From CAZAMB01 sp964486335 (GTDB lineage Bacteria; Planctomycetota; Phycisphaerae; UBA1845), in the NCBI GenBank assembly GCA_964486335.1, contig CAZAMB010000017.1, positions 35,778 through 99,777 of the forward strand: 64,000 bases of DNA, given 5' to 3'. Positions 1 to 7,862 of the stretch are shown piece by piece. The notes beneath the pieces were generated by a model. That model saw nothing but the letters and a program-made list of their open reading frames with translations, made no database searches and was not told the origin of the DNA. Both the position numbers and the translations under genes were made by a program. How positions within the stretch are numbered: the first letter of the stretch is position 1; every line of letters begins with the position of its first letter.

Positions 1-600
1 TTGTTTTTGTCGGCCGGGCGCGCCGATCTCGTGTTCTTCTGGAGTTTTCTGGGAGTCGAGGCATTCGGCTGGGTGCTGATGCTGGCGAACATGGACCCTC
101 GTCTTTTTGAGGAGCGCATCCGTCCGGCCAAGAGCGGGGTTGATCGGCGTCTTCGTCGTGTGATGACCGCGCTGTTCGGGCTGGTTCTGGTCATCGTGGG
201 GTTGGACGCGGGTCGCTTCGGCTGGTCGAGCGTACCGGATCGGCTTCAGTGGGGGGCGATGGGCGGACTGGCGGCGGCGTTTGCGTTGATTGCCTGGGCA
301 CAGCGGGTGAACAGTTTCTTTTCGCCGGTCGTGCGGATTCAGTCGGAACGCGAGCATCGGGTGATTACCGACGGACCTTATCGGTACGTTCGTCATCCCG
401 GCTACCTCGGCATCGCGGCGCTGATGGTGTTTTGTCCGATCGCGCTGGGTTCATGGTGGGCGATGATCCCGGGCGTTCTGGCCGTGGGGTTGCTGGTGCG
501 ACGGGCCGTGATCGAGGATCGGTTTCTGCACAAGCACCTTGACGGCTACGACGATTATGCACGGCATGTGCCTTATCGGGTCGTTCCCGGATTGTGGTAG
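1..600 (+). CDS. Isoprenylcysteine carboxyl methyltransferase-like membrane protein (5' partial)
   Basis: This looks like a membrane methyltransferase of the isoprenylcysteine carboxyl methyltransferase / phospholipid N-methyltransferase superfamily. Hydrophobic stretches lie near residues 10-29, 53-70, 85-100 and 138-165. The family's SAM-binding signature is visible as GPYRYVRHPGYLG at residues 125-137, and the C-terminal part ends in GYDDYARHVPYRVVPGLW, the usual ED...L...GY..Y...VP.R..PG pattern. The frame is open at the first base of the window, so the true start probably lies upstream and the protein is N-terminally partial. Substrate is unknown; bacterial members modify lipids or small molecules rather than prenylated proteins. 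No neighbour clarifies the role. Confidence 0.8.
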   Translation: MFLSAGRADLVFFWSFLGVEAFGWVLMLANMDPRLFEERIRPAKSGVDRRLRRVMTALFGLVLVIVGLDAGRFGWSSVPDRLQWGAMGGLAAAFALIAWAQRVNSFFSPVVRIQSEREHRVITDGPYRYVRHPGYLGIAALMVFCPIALGSWWAMIPGVLAVGLLVRRAVIEDRFLHKHLDGYDDYARHVPYRVVPGLW

Positions 601-743
601 GGGCTCAGGGGTGCGCGAAAGTTCCGGCGGGGAATCATTCCGAACACATAGCCCTAGCGACCGACCTTGGTTCCTGCGACCTATCATCACTCAAGGCCCC
701 GCGCTGGCGCTTGGGATTCGGATGGAGGACGCGCGCCGGCAGT

Positions 744-1331
744 TCATGACGGACCGCGAGGGCCGACGATGGCGAGTAATTCGCTCAGTCGGCGGATGAC
801 ATGGTCGGCGCGGTCGGCGAAGTCAGGCGGCGGGGCGTCGCCGATCATCAAGACGGTCGTCGCGCCGGCGGCCTGGCCGGACATGATGTCGAAGAGGAAA
901 TCGCCAACCATCCAGCTCGCCCTCGGATCGGCGTCGAGCTGCCTGCAAATGGAGAGGACGGGTTCGGCGGATGGTTTAATCGCCCCGTCCTCGCGGGTGC
1001 GGACCGCATCAAACACAAAGCCGAACCGGTCGACGATTGTGTCGACGATGGCGCGGGAATTGCGAGTGAGGACGGCAGTCGGCTTTCCGGCGGCGCGACA
1101 GGCGGCCACGACCTCGACAGCGTTGTCGTACAGAACGGCGTGACGGGCGGCGATTTCTTCATGGCGGGCGAGGATGTTCTCTGCGCGGATTCGGTCTGAA
1201 GGGTTCATGCCTTCCAATGCTTCGAGGATGGGGCCTGACGGGATGCCGATTTCGGCGCGGATGGCGTCAAAGTCGAGGACGGGTTGGGTGAGCGTTCCGT
1301 CGAGATCGAAAATGACAACAGAACGCGTCAT
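744..1331 (-). CDS. HAD-family hydrolase (phosphoglycolate phosphatase-like)
   Basis: A 195-residue haloacid dehalogenase-type phosphatase. The start at 1331 places the catalytic motif FDLDGTLT at residues 8-15, with nucleophile Asp9 and general acid Asp11. Motif II is the Thr of VLTRNS, motif III the Lys of IKPSAEP, and motif IV the acidic pair in VGDFLFDIMSG. The alpha-helical cap between motifs I and II is the type found in phosphoglycolate phosphatase-like enzymes. A longer open frame reaches 1433, but the extra 34 residues do not resemble the family, so the start immediately before the nucleophile motif was chosen. Substrate cannot be told from sequence; it is a monocistronic gene. Confidence 0.85.
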   Translation of the reverse strand: MTRSVVIFDLDGTLTQPVLDFDAIRAEIGIPSGPILEALEGMNPSDRIRAENILARHEEIAARHAVLYDNAVEVVAACRAAGKPTAVLTRNSRAIVDTIVDRFGFVFDAVRTREDGAIKPSAEPVLSICRQLDADPRASWMVGDFLFDIMSGQAAGATTVLMIGDAPPPDFADRADHVIRRLSELLAIVGPRGPS

Positions 1332-1498
1332 TGGCTCAACGAAGAAGTCGACAACGGCGCGGTCCGGATGATGCCGTTGGTTGGCGATGGCGGAATCAAG
1401 AAAAAAGGCGACGCGGACGGCGGAAAAGGGCAAGTCGCCCGTTTCAGGGGTCCGCGTCGCTCATGATGGCCGTCCATGCAGCCACTTCATGTACTGCG

Positions 1499-1585
1499 TC
1501 AGGCCGTCGGCGTCCCGCCGAAGGAACCGCCAAGGAAAAAGAACGCGGCCACGCCCGCGACGATAAGCCACCAAAGCCAGTTCAT
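1499..1585 (-). CDS. 28-residue hydrophobic membrane peptide
   Basis: A very short reading frame encodes a 28-residue peptide beginning MNWLWWLIVAGVAAFFFLG and ending in a small glycine/threonine/proline tail. Most of it is one predicted membrane helix with tryptophans at the N-terminal interface. A strong ribosome-binding site, GGAGG, ends six bases before the ATG, which is the main reason to believe it is translated. It lies alone between the HAD gene and the divergent dioxygenase gene. Function is unknown; it could be a small membrane-stress or regulatory peptide. Conservation in relatives would decide whether it is real. Confidence 0.5.
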   Translation of the reverse strand: MNWLWWLIVAGVAAFFFLGGSFGGTPTA

Positions 1586-1885
1586 TGTTAATCCTCCAAA
1601 CGAACCAGAAAGGAAATCGACCATCCGTCCCGCGCCGGGACCGATGCGATTTCACGAGGATATCGTAACGGCGTGAAAGCGTCGCGTCCATTACGAAACG
1701 ATGAATCGCGCGGCGTCGACCGGCGTCGGCGCATAACAACCAATGGGGAAAGAACTTGTAGTCGAAAACCAGAGGTCATCGGGCAGACACCGGTTGTTGG
1801 AAAATGTCCGGCGGACTAAACTACAACTTCGCGGGCGAAGGCGAATTGAATCGACGTAACCGCTGAGATTCCGGGAGGATCAATC
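1586..1885. other. Intergenic region between divergent genes, no gene seen
   Basis: This 300-bp spacer separates the minus-strand 28-residue peptide gene from the plus-strand dioxygenase gene, so promoters for both should lie here. Only the two ribosome-binding sites are clear: the GGAGG before the small peptide, and GGGAGG at about 1874-1879 before the dioxygenase ATG. No convincing open frame, RNA or repeat was recognised. Confidence 0.5.
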
Positions 1886-2425
1886 ATGGCCGTTCTCGCG
1901 CCAATCAACTTCAATAAATGGGTCGACGAGCACAAGGATCAACTCAGGCCGCCGGTAGGGAATCAGTATCTTTATCGCGGGACGGATTTTTTCGTGATGG
2001 TGGTGGGCGGTCCGAACGCCCGGAACGACTTTCACATCACAGAGTCGGAGGAGTGGTTTTATCAGGTCAAGGGGGACGTCGTGGTTCGCACGCGGGAGGA
2101 TGGTCGGATCGTCGACCACAAGGTTCGCGAGGGAGACACGTTCTTTATTCCGCCAAACGTGCCGCATTCGCCGCAGCGCCCGCCGAACACGATCGGCATC
2201 GTAGTGGAGCGGGTTCGGCCGCCGGATGAAATGGAGCACCTCGTTTTTTATTGCGAAAAGTGCAACGAACTCGTTTGCGACATCAAATTCGCGTGCAAAG
2301 ACATTGTCGAGCATTTTCGCGACACGATGGAGGCGTTTTGGAAGGACGACGGGCGGCGGACGTGCAAGAAGTGCGGCACGAAGGTTCCCAAGCCCGGACC
2401 GGTGTCGACGCTGCCGTCGTGCTGA
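1886..2425 (+). CDS. nbaC: 3-hydroxyanthranilate 3,4-dioxygenase
   Basis: A cupin dioxygenase that opens the ring of 3-hydroxyanthranilate to 2-amino-3-carboxymuconate semialdehyde, a step in tryptophan (kynurenine) breakdown and in quinolinate/NAD synthesis. The 179-residue length matches bacterial enzymes. Likely catalytic iron ligands are His50, Glu56 (in DFHITESEEWFYQ) and His94 (in NVPHSP). Arg46, Arg98 and Glu108 sit where the substrate-binding residues are expected. A second, rubredoxin-like metal site is visible as Cys123-x2-Cys126 and Cys160-x2-Cys163. GGGAGG precedes the ATG at good spacing. No other kynurenine-pathway or NAD gene lies in the window, so the gene stands alone here. 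Confidence 0.93.
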   Translation: MAVLAPINFNKWVDEHKDQLRPPVGNQYLYRGTDFFVMVVGGPNARNDFHITESEEWFYQVKGDVVVRTREDGRIVDHKVREGDTFFIPPNVPHSPQRPPNTIGIVVERVRPPDEMEHLVFYCEKCNELVCDIKFACKDIVEHFRDTMEAFWKDDGRRTCKKCGTKVPKPGPVSTLPSC

Positions 2426-2456
2426 TTGAAATGCAGAGCGACGTTCGCCGTTGAGG

Positions 2457-2510
2457 GGCGAACTTCAGTTCGCGCGACGCTGGCCGCGCAGGCTGAAGCC
2501 TGCGGCTCGT
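2457..2510. repeat. REP-like double palindrome
   Basis: Two adjacent palindromes lie between the convergent dioxygenase and pdxJ genes. One is gcgaacttcagttcgc, and the other is built on gcaggctgaagcctgc. The first is the same core, in opposite orientation, as the palindromes at about 3507, 6871, 19293, 36371 and 48181. As a pair of hairpins between convergent genes it may act as a terminator, but no run of T follows. Confidence 0.6.
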
Positions 2511-2540
2511 TACGCGGAAAGTCACGCGGAAATGGTTCAT

Positions 2541-3263
2541 TCATTTCGCGCTTTTGCCTAGCAGGCGTTTCATCTCGCGGACGGCTTCGCGCATGCCGAC
2601 GAAGCAGGCGCGGGAGACGATGGAGTGTCCGATGTTGAACTCGGCGAAGGGCAGCGCCGCCACGGGGGCAATGTTTCGATAGGTAAGGCCGTGGCCGCCG
2701 AGGACTTCGAGCCGGACATCGCGTCCGACGCGAATGCCCTCGCGCAATTCGTCGAGCGCGGCTGATTGTTCAGCCGGGGATTGGGCGTGGGCGTATCGCC
2801 CGGTCCAGAGTTCGACGGCCTGAAAGCCGATATCAGCCGAGGCTCGAATCTGCTCGGCGATGGGCTCGATGAAGGCGCTGACGACGATTCCGGCGTCGCG
2901 GAGCCGGCGGACGGCCGCGGCCACCCGGTCGCGATGGCGAATGACGTCGAGTCCGCCCTCGGTGGTGATTTCCTCGCGGCGTTCGGGAACGAGCGTGCAT
3001 TGATCGGGTTGCAGGTCGGCGGCGATGGCGACGATTTCGTCGGCGATGGACATTTCCATGTTGAGTTTGACGCCGACGGTTTCCTTGAGCAGTCGGGCGT
3101 CGCGGTCGTTGACATGTCGGCGGTCCTCGCGAAGGTGAAAGGTGATGCCGTCGGCGCCGCCGAGTTCGGCCTCGACCGCCGCCCAGACGGGATCGGGCTC
3201 GTCGGCTCTGCGGGCCTGGCGAACGGTGGCGATGTGGTCGATGTTGACTCCGAGAAGAACCAT
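2541..3263 (-). CDS. pdxJ: Pyridoxine 5'-phosphate synthase
   Basis: PdxJ condenses 1-deoxyxylulose 5-phosphate with 3-amino-2-oxopropyl phosphate to make pyridoxine 5'-phosphate, the ring-closing step of DXP-dependent vitamin B6 synthesis. The 240-residue protein is a TIM barrel of the usual family length. Family motifs are clear: LGVNIDHIATVRQAR at the N-terminus, GADGITFHLREDRRH, the LNMEM strand, LVPERREEITTEGG, and GGHGLTYRN near the phosphate site. The ATG at 3263 puts the first motif at residue 4, as in the family; a GTG at 3278 in the same frame is an alternative start. It is monocistronic and converges on the dioxygenase gene. Confidence 0.95.
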   Translation of the reverse strand: MVLLGVNIDHIATVRQARRADEPDPVWAAVEAELGGADGITFHLREDRRHVNDRDARLLKETVGVKLNMEMSIADEIVAIAADLQPDQCTLVPERREEITTEGGLDVIRHRDRVAAAVRRLRDAGIVVSAFIEPIAEQIRASADIGFQAVELWTGRYAHAQSPAEQSAALDELREGIRVGRDVRLEVLGGHGLTYRNIAPVAALPFAEFNIGHSIVSRACFVGMREAVREMKRLLGKSAK

Positions 3264-3587
3264 TACCGTTTCATCCACAACAGCGTTCTCTTGTTCCGTT
3301 CGATCATTATGCGCGATCGATTGAATTCCCGAAAGAACTCAGCGGATGGCCTCATACGCCAGGTCTGGCCGTCGAAGAAACCGAGCGCCCAAGCAATCAC
3401 ATGGACATGGTTCAGTACGAAAGCTAGAGGCTATCCCAAAACCGAACAACTGGATTTTGATGGGTTGTCAAACGTGAGGATCGTCCGGCTATTCGAGGGT
3501 CCGCGCGAACTGAAGTTCGCGGCTCGCGAGGTTTTGGGATAGGTTCTAGGCTTTTGGCCGTTTGGCCGTGAGAAAGGACGGTTTGGA
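3264..3587. other. Intergenic region carrying a repeat element
   Basis: This is a 324-bp spacer between divergent pdxJ and the lipoprotein gene. Its only recognisable content is the inverted-repeat-bounded element at 3431-3542. The remainder shows no gene or RNA. Confidence 0.5.
3431..3542 (+). repeat. 112-bp dispersed element with terminal inverted repeats, copy 1
   Basis: The element starts ctatcccaaaacc and ends ggttttgggatag, a perfect 13-bp terminal inverted repeat. Inside is the palindromic core cgcgaactgaagttcgcgg. A copy about 85-90% identical by eye lies at 19220-19330, and a more divergent one at 36297-36410. It has no coding capacity, so it looks like a miniature inverted-repeat element or an extended REP sequence. 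Confidence 0.75.
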
Positions 3588-4670
3588 ATGGCTGCGAAAG
3601 TTCTTTGCTTTGGCGTGAGGAATTGGTGCATTGCTGTCGCGCTCGGTTTACTGATGGGGGCTGGAAGCGCGTGCACGGCGCCTCCGTCGGGCGGAGGCGG
3701 ATCGGTTGATGACGTCGGCGATGTTGGGGCCGGTGACGGAGTGAACGACTCCGACGGGACCGGTGACGAAACGGATACACCGGATGGAAGCGGGGTCGTC
3801 GATGGGGGCGATGGAGGAGCCGGGACGGGAACGGATTCGGATCCGCACAGTGGGACCTTCGACCCGGCCGTCGGGCTGCGGCTCGAAGCGGACGGGATGA
3901 CGCTGGAGGTTCCGCCGGGGGCCCTTGCATCGACGGCGATGATCTCAATGCGGCGCATCCCATCGGCCGAGCGGATCGCGTCGGGACTGCCCGACGGATT
4001 CGGGTTCGATGACGCGGTGGCGTTCGAACCGAGCGGGACGACCTTTGATGTTCCGGCGACCGTGACGGTGACTCTGAGCGCACCGACGACGCTGGATACG
4101 CTTTCCGTGCTTCGATTTGACGAGGCATTGGGCGTCTGGGTCGGGACGGACATCATCGCCGCGGTTTCCAATGACGGCACGACTGCGGCGTTCCCGCTCG
4201 GCGGATTCTCATCCTACGATCCGTGGAATCCGCCGTTGCCGCCGGGTTCCGTTGCGATTGGCGATGGGGAAATCGTCGCGGGCACGGGGTTGTACGAGGG
4301 GCAGCCGTTCAGCATTTTTCCGAATTACACGAACACGCAGGCGTTTTTGAATTATTCGGATTTCGGCGATGTGTTCGGATTGTCGCTCATCAACTTCGAT
4401 CTGGAGAATCCGACCACCGGCGATCAGGTCACGCTCACGGCGGGATTGCACGCGACAGAAGTCCGATCGATGGAGGGCGGGGCGAAGCTGGGACTGGTGA
4501 CGGCGGCGGGCGGGTTCGGCGGACCAAGCCTCTTCTCGGATGCCACCGGACTGCCCAAGCCGGTGGCGGGGGTGATGTTTCTGCGGAAGTCGGCCACGCA
4601 CTGGATCGTCGATGTGTACTGCCATTACGAAGGGGGACTGATCTTCGGGCAGGCGACGGGCGAATTGTAG
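3588..4670 (+). CDS. Putative lipoprotein with Gly/Asp-rich linker and ZU5-like domain
   Basis: A 360-residue exported protein of unknown function. A signal peptide of about 28 residues ends in a lipobox-like GSAC, so the cysteine near residue 29 is probably lipidated. Residues about 35-88 are a low-complexity linker of Gly, Asp, Ser and Thr. The region after it (EADGMTLEVPPGALAS...) resembles the VPPGAL start of ZU5-type beta-sandwich domains found on bacterial surface proteins. The rest, ending at FGQATGEL, is not recognised. It is transcribed alone and converges on the HAF-repeat gene. Confidence 0.7.
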   Translation: MAAKVLCFGVRNWCIAVALGLLMGAGSACTAPPSGGGGSVDDVGDVGAGDGVNDSDGTGDETDTPDGSGVVDGGDGGAGTGTDSDPHSGTFDPAVGLRLEADGMTLEVPPGALASTAMISMRRIPSAERIASGLPDGFGFDDAVAFEPSGTTFDVPATVTVTLSAPTTLDTLSVLRFDEALGVWVGTDIIAAVSNDGTTAAFPLGGFSSYDPWNPPLPPGSVAIGDGEIVAGTGLYEGQPFSIFPNYTNTQAFLNYSDFGDVFGLSLINFDLENPTTGDQVTLTAGLHATEVRSMEGGAKLGLVTAAGGFGGPSLFSDATGLPKPVAGVMFLRKSATHWIVDVYCHYEGGLIFGQATGEL

Positions 4671-4752
4671 TGCGGTCGCAGGGATCGGTCCGATGGATGC
4701 GCTGGCCTCAGTGCAATACCGGGCATCCGATCCACGGTGGCGGCATCAATCA

Positions 4753-6003
4753 TCAACCGCCGCTTGAGTAGGCTAGGTGAAATACCTGGAGGTCGCCAAG
4801 ATCGGCGTCGCCGTCGCGGTCGATGTCGGCGGGGTCGCAGTCGATCGAAGCGACATCGCGCGGGCCGGACAGGCACCGGACCAGAATGGCGTGGTCGTTG
4901 ACGTCGATCAGATCATCGGCATTGAAATCGGCCATTAGGGGCGAAAGCAGCACCGCGCGTTGTCGACCGTTTGGTTGACCGTACCCGACGATTTGGCCGT
5001 CGTCGTTGATGTCGTTTGGGAATTGGATCGCGCAGGGTGACGCGACTAGAGTCAGCGAGCAAAGCGGCGTGCCGAGGCCGTTCAGCCACGTGAACGGACC
5101 GGCGGCGCTGCCGACGATCCGCCCGTGGTTGTTGATTTGCAAAGCACTATTGAATCCGGTTGGTGTAGGTAATAGGTCGGTAACGCCCTCCCCCCAAAGA
5201 AAGGCACGCTGGAGGAAGCCTCCGCTGTTGAATGCCTGCATTCCGACCACGGCTCCCGCGTCATTGATTCCGAATGCCCTGCTCGTCGTATTCTCCAATC
5301 CTGGGATGACGTGGGTCCCTGGGGAGAGTCCGAACGCCGCGTGGGGAAGCAAAATTAAGGCTCGGTCCGAGCCGAAGATATCGGTTCCAAACCAGCCCGC
5401 GACTTCGCCGAACTCGTTGATGTCCGAGACAATTGTAAGACCGTTGAGTTCATTCATGCCTGCCGGCAGGCCGAAGGCCGGCAGCGGCAACCAAAGGAAG
5501 CCGACAACGTTTCCGACGCTATTGAATATCGAATGCCCAGCGACCTGGCCGGTATCATTGATCGCCGCCGCTTCGCTCCCATCGTAGGCGAAGGGCAACG
5601 TGCCAAGGTCGGTCATTGCATGCGTCGCGGGGTCCCATAGAAATGCGTGATCAATCAGTTGGTTGATTTGGCCGCGTTCTCCCGTCCGCGACGCCCCGAC
5701 GACCTGGCCGAGGTTGTTGAGGTCGTTGGCGCGGCTCCAGCCGCCGGGCAGCGCGCCGAGGTCGTGCATGCCGCGATCGAGTCCATAAGCCGGTCGAGGA
5801 AGCCAGAGGAAGGTACGTTGGACGTTTTGGGGAGTGTAATAGTAGCCCGCGACCTGACCAAGATCGTTGATCGCATTGGCGACGCTGACGGCGCCGGGTG
5901 GGCCCAATTCGACCGCCACGTAGCGAGGGGACGGATCACCGGCGCGAAGGTCGGCAGCAAGTGCCGCGATGCCCACGACAATCGTCGGCAGGAGGTGATT
6001 CAT
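4753..6003 (-). CDS. Exported HAF-repeat protein with C-terminal dockerin-like region
   Basis: A 416-residue exported protein of unknown function. The start at 6003 gives a signal peptide (MNHLLPTIVVGIAALAADLRAG). At least seven HAF-type repeats follow, each with a core like AINDLGQVAGY, DLNNLGQVVGA, AINDTGQVAGH, DINEFGEVAGW or DINDDGQIVGY; these probably form a beta-propeller or repeat barrel. The C-terminus carries two dockerin-type calcium loops (DFNADDLIDVNDH and DIDRDGDADLGDL), a common tail on planctomycete secreted proteins. An in-frame ATG at 6072 would add 23 unlike residues and was not preferred. Confidence 0.8.
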   Translation of the reverse strand: MNHLLPTIVVGIAALAADLRAGDPSPRYVAVELGPPGAVSVANAINDLGQVAGYYYTPQNVQRTFLWLPRPAYGLDRGMHDLGALPGGWSRANDLNNLGQVVGASRTGERGQINQLIDHAFLWDPATHAMTDLGTLPFAYDGSEAAAINDTGQVAGHSIFNSVGNVVGFLWLPLPAFGLPAGMNELNGLTIVSDINEFGEVAGWFGTDIFGSDRALILLPHAAFGLSPGTHVIPGLENTTSRAFGINDAGAVVGMQAFNSGGFLQRAFLWGEGVTDLLPTPTGFNSALQINNHGRIVGSAAGPFTWLNGLGTPLCSLTLVASPCAIQFPNDINDDGQIVGYGQPNGRQRAVLLSPLMADFNADDLIDVNDHAILVRCLSGPRDVASIDCDPADIDRDGDADLGDLQVFHLAYSSGG

Positions 6004-6170
6004 CGGACGGACCACTCCGGTGCGGTGGGTGAAACAAGGATTATAGCAGCCGCGGATCGGAATACCAAGCAAAATGGCGGCAAAAGACGTGTCACGCAGT
6101 GTCTCTTCGAGGCTCTTTCTGCCGGATTTGTGAACACCGCCGGATGAAAGGACTGGTTCGACCGGGGCGA

Positions 6171-6779
6171 CTATTTCTGCTTTTCACCCTCGGCCTTGAG
6201 CGAGTTCAACTCGGCGCGCAGGCCAGCCAGGCGGTCGAGTTCTTTCTGATGTTCGGCTTCGGTTTCGGCGTCGATGAGTCGGTCGATTTCGGCGTCGTTG
6301 ACGGCCTCGCTGGCGCCGGTCATTTCGACGTCCTGCGCGGCCACCTCCTCGACGGTGTCGAGGAACATGTTCATTCGTTCTTCCATGCTCTGCGACTGGA
6401 CCATGGCCTTTTCCCAGTCGGCCTGGGTCTTAAGGAGGTCGGTTTCGCCGAACATGCGGCCGATCTCGCGGGCCATCATGCCCATCGACTGGGCAAAGTC
6501 GGCGGAGGCCTCGGCTTGGCGCTTGATGAGCAAGGCGTTTTTCACGGAGAGCAACTGGCGTTCGAGCATCTTGCGGATGGTAAAGGTTTTTTTCAGGGAG
6601 TTGCGGATGAAGGTGTACTGGGCGTTGTCGCCGATGCGTTTGGCCTGTTGGGCGTTGCGGATGAACTCGTCCTGGAACTTGGCCTGCTCGCGGATGGACT
6701 TTTCGATGCGGCGGATGCCCTGGCGAATCTTGATATCGCGTTCGATGCGACGCTCTTCATTGGATTTGAACAGGCCCAT
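6171..6779 (-). CDS. ESCRT-III (Snf7)-like helical protein A
   Basis: A 202-residue, almost wholly helical protein whose layout matches eukaryotic/archaeal ESCRT-III subunits. It opens with MGLFKSNEERR. A strongly basic helical hairpin follows: helix 1 about residues 11-46, a turn RIGDN at 48-52, helix 2 about 53-90. Next come a Met-rich helix around SMGMMAREIGRMF (98-110) and an acidic C-terminal half. It ends in a short helix DRLAGLRAELNSLK (182-195) that resembles the MIM1 motif recognised by Vps4. ESCRT-III proteins polymerise on membranes through the basic hairpin. Bacterial PspA/Vipp1 belong to the same superfamily and are the main alternative. No Vps4-type ATPase is in the window. It is the last gene of the cluster, 336 bp after protein B. 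Confidence 0.65.
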   Translation of the reverse strand: MGLFKSNEERRIERDIKIRQGIRRIEKSIREQAKFQDEFIRNAQQAKRIGDNAQYTFIRNSLKKTFTIRKMLERQLLSVKNALLIKRQAEASADFAQSMGMMAREIGRMFGETDLLKTQADWEKAMVQSQSMEERMNMFLDTVEEVAAQDVEMTGASEAVNDAEIDRLIDAETEAEHQKELDRLAGLRAELNSLKAEGEKQK

Positions 6780-6867
6780 ATCGATTCATCCACGGCGGAT
6801 CACTACATTCCTCATATAAACACTTCCAGTCCAAGCGTAGCGCCCAAACGATCAAACTTTTGAAAGT

Positions 6868-6896
6868 CCGCGCGAACTGAAGTTCGCGGCTCGCCA
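6868..6896 (+). repeat. REP-like palindrome
   Basis: The sequence ccgcgcgaactgaagttcgcgg is the palindromic core also found inside the 112-bp elements, here without their terminal repeats. It lies in the 336-bp gap between ESCRT-like genes B and A. Confidence 0.65.
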
Positions 6897-7042
6897 CGAT
6901 TGAATCCAGATTGCCTTCGTGACTGCAACCAACGGCGACCGGGCGCTTCATTCATCCGTCAAGAAACTTCTCCGAAAAGACCTTGTACCGCAATTGCACC
7001 GATTGAAAACCGTGCCGAAAGTTCTCTCCGACGATCCAACAT

Positions 7043-7129
7043 GAGGCTGCCTTGCCTCCGTTCTGCGGCTGTCACGCCTTCGGAATGAGGCTTTCACGCC
7101 ACCGGAAGCAGACTGTCATGCCTCCGGCG
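7043..7129. repeat. Four-unit ~22-bp imperfect tandem repeat
   Basis: Four imperfect units of about 22 bp follow one another: gaggctgccttgcctccg.., gcggctgtcacgccttcgg.., gaggctttcacgccaccgg.. and cagactgtcatgcctccgg... The last unit overlaps the stop codon and final codons of ESCRT-like gene B. A single related unit (gaggctgtcatgccgccgg) sits over the stop codon of the diguanylate cyclase gene at about 13157. Confidence 0.55.
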
Positions 7130-7721
7130 CGGCGTGCTTTTCGCGCACGGAGCGATCGGCCTCTTCGAAACCCTCGGTGTTGTCGGTGATCGCGCCGGCG
7201 TCCATTTTTTCCCAGACATTGAGCACCGTGCGGCCGGCGTCGGTGACCGTCGCGCTGCCCGCATCGACCTCGGCGCCGACGGCGAGAATCTCATCGAGGC
7301 GCTCCATGTAGACCTCGGCCTTGACGGCGTCGGATTCGATCAGCTTGCCGAGCCGCAGCATGTCGGCCTGATTGACGAGTCCGAGCTTGCCGGACTTTCC
7401 GGCACGTTCCGCGTTTTCGCGGAGCATTCGCAAACGCGAAACGGTCAGCATCTCCTTGCTTCGGATGTTGAGCTGCCGGGCGAGCATGAGCTGTTCGGTG
7501 GTCTTGAGCTCGAACTCTTGCGCGAGCGTGCGGCGGACCTCCGGCGTCTTTTCGCCCGCGCCGCGTTCGAACAGCTCCTGCTTGTCCTTGGCGATCTTAG
7601 TGATGCGGTTGAGCAGCTGGGTGCGGTCCTTCTCCAGCAGCAGTTCCTGGCGACGAAGCTCCGATCGCGTCATCTGCGACAGCGACTTCTTCTTGCTCGT
7701 CAGCCACTCAAGAAAACCCAT
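7116..7721 (-). CDS. ESCRT-III-like helical protein B
   Basis: A 201-residue helical protein that appears to be a second paralogue-like member of the cluster. It begins MGFLEWLTSKKKS, then shows a basic helical hairpin: helix 1 about residues 19-52, a Gly-containing turn ERGAGEK at 52-58, helix 2 about 59-107. A less basic C-terminal half ends in a short acidic tail. Order and lengths match protein A closely, but direct sequence similarity is low. The start at 7721 was chosen because it aligns the MGF(L/F) opening with protein A; the frame extends to 7811. It lies 141 bp after the winged-helix ESCRT-like gene. Membrane remodelling is inferred from the fold only. Confidence 0.55.
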   Translation of the reverse strand: MGFLEWLTSKKKSLSQMTRSELRRQELLLEKDRTQLLNRITKIAKDKQELFERGAGEKTPEVRRTLAQEFELKTTEQLMLARQLNIRSKEMLTVSRLRMLRENAERAGKSGKLGLVNQADMLRLGKLIESDAVKAEVYMERLDEILAVGAEVDAGSATVTDAGRTVLNVWEKMDAGAITDNTEGFEEADRSVREKHAAPEA

Positions 7722-7862
7722 GGTCGCCGTGTGTCGAGAGACGAAAAAGGACATCAGGCCCATTCGTTCGACGCTCTCCCTAGATGGTGTCGGCGCGAGC
7801 GACATGGGCACGCGCCAGGATTCAACCGCCCCTCGACCGCTGAACGCGAGTCGCGGATAAAC

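Noticed and set aside
6171..7721. Proteins A and B as plain PspA/Vipp1
   Set aside because: Length and the acidic C-terminal half with a MIM1-like end fit Snf7-type subunits better, but the alternative stays open and is stated in the finding.
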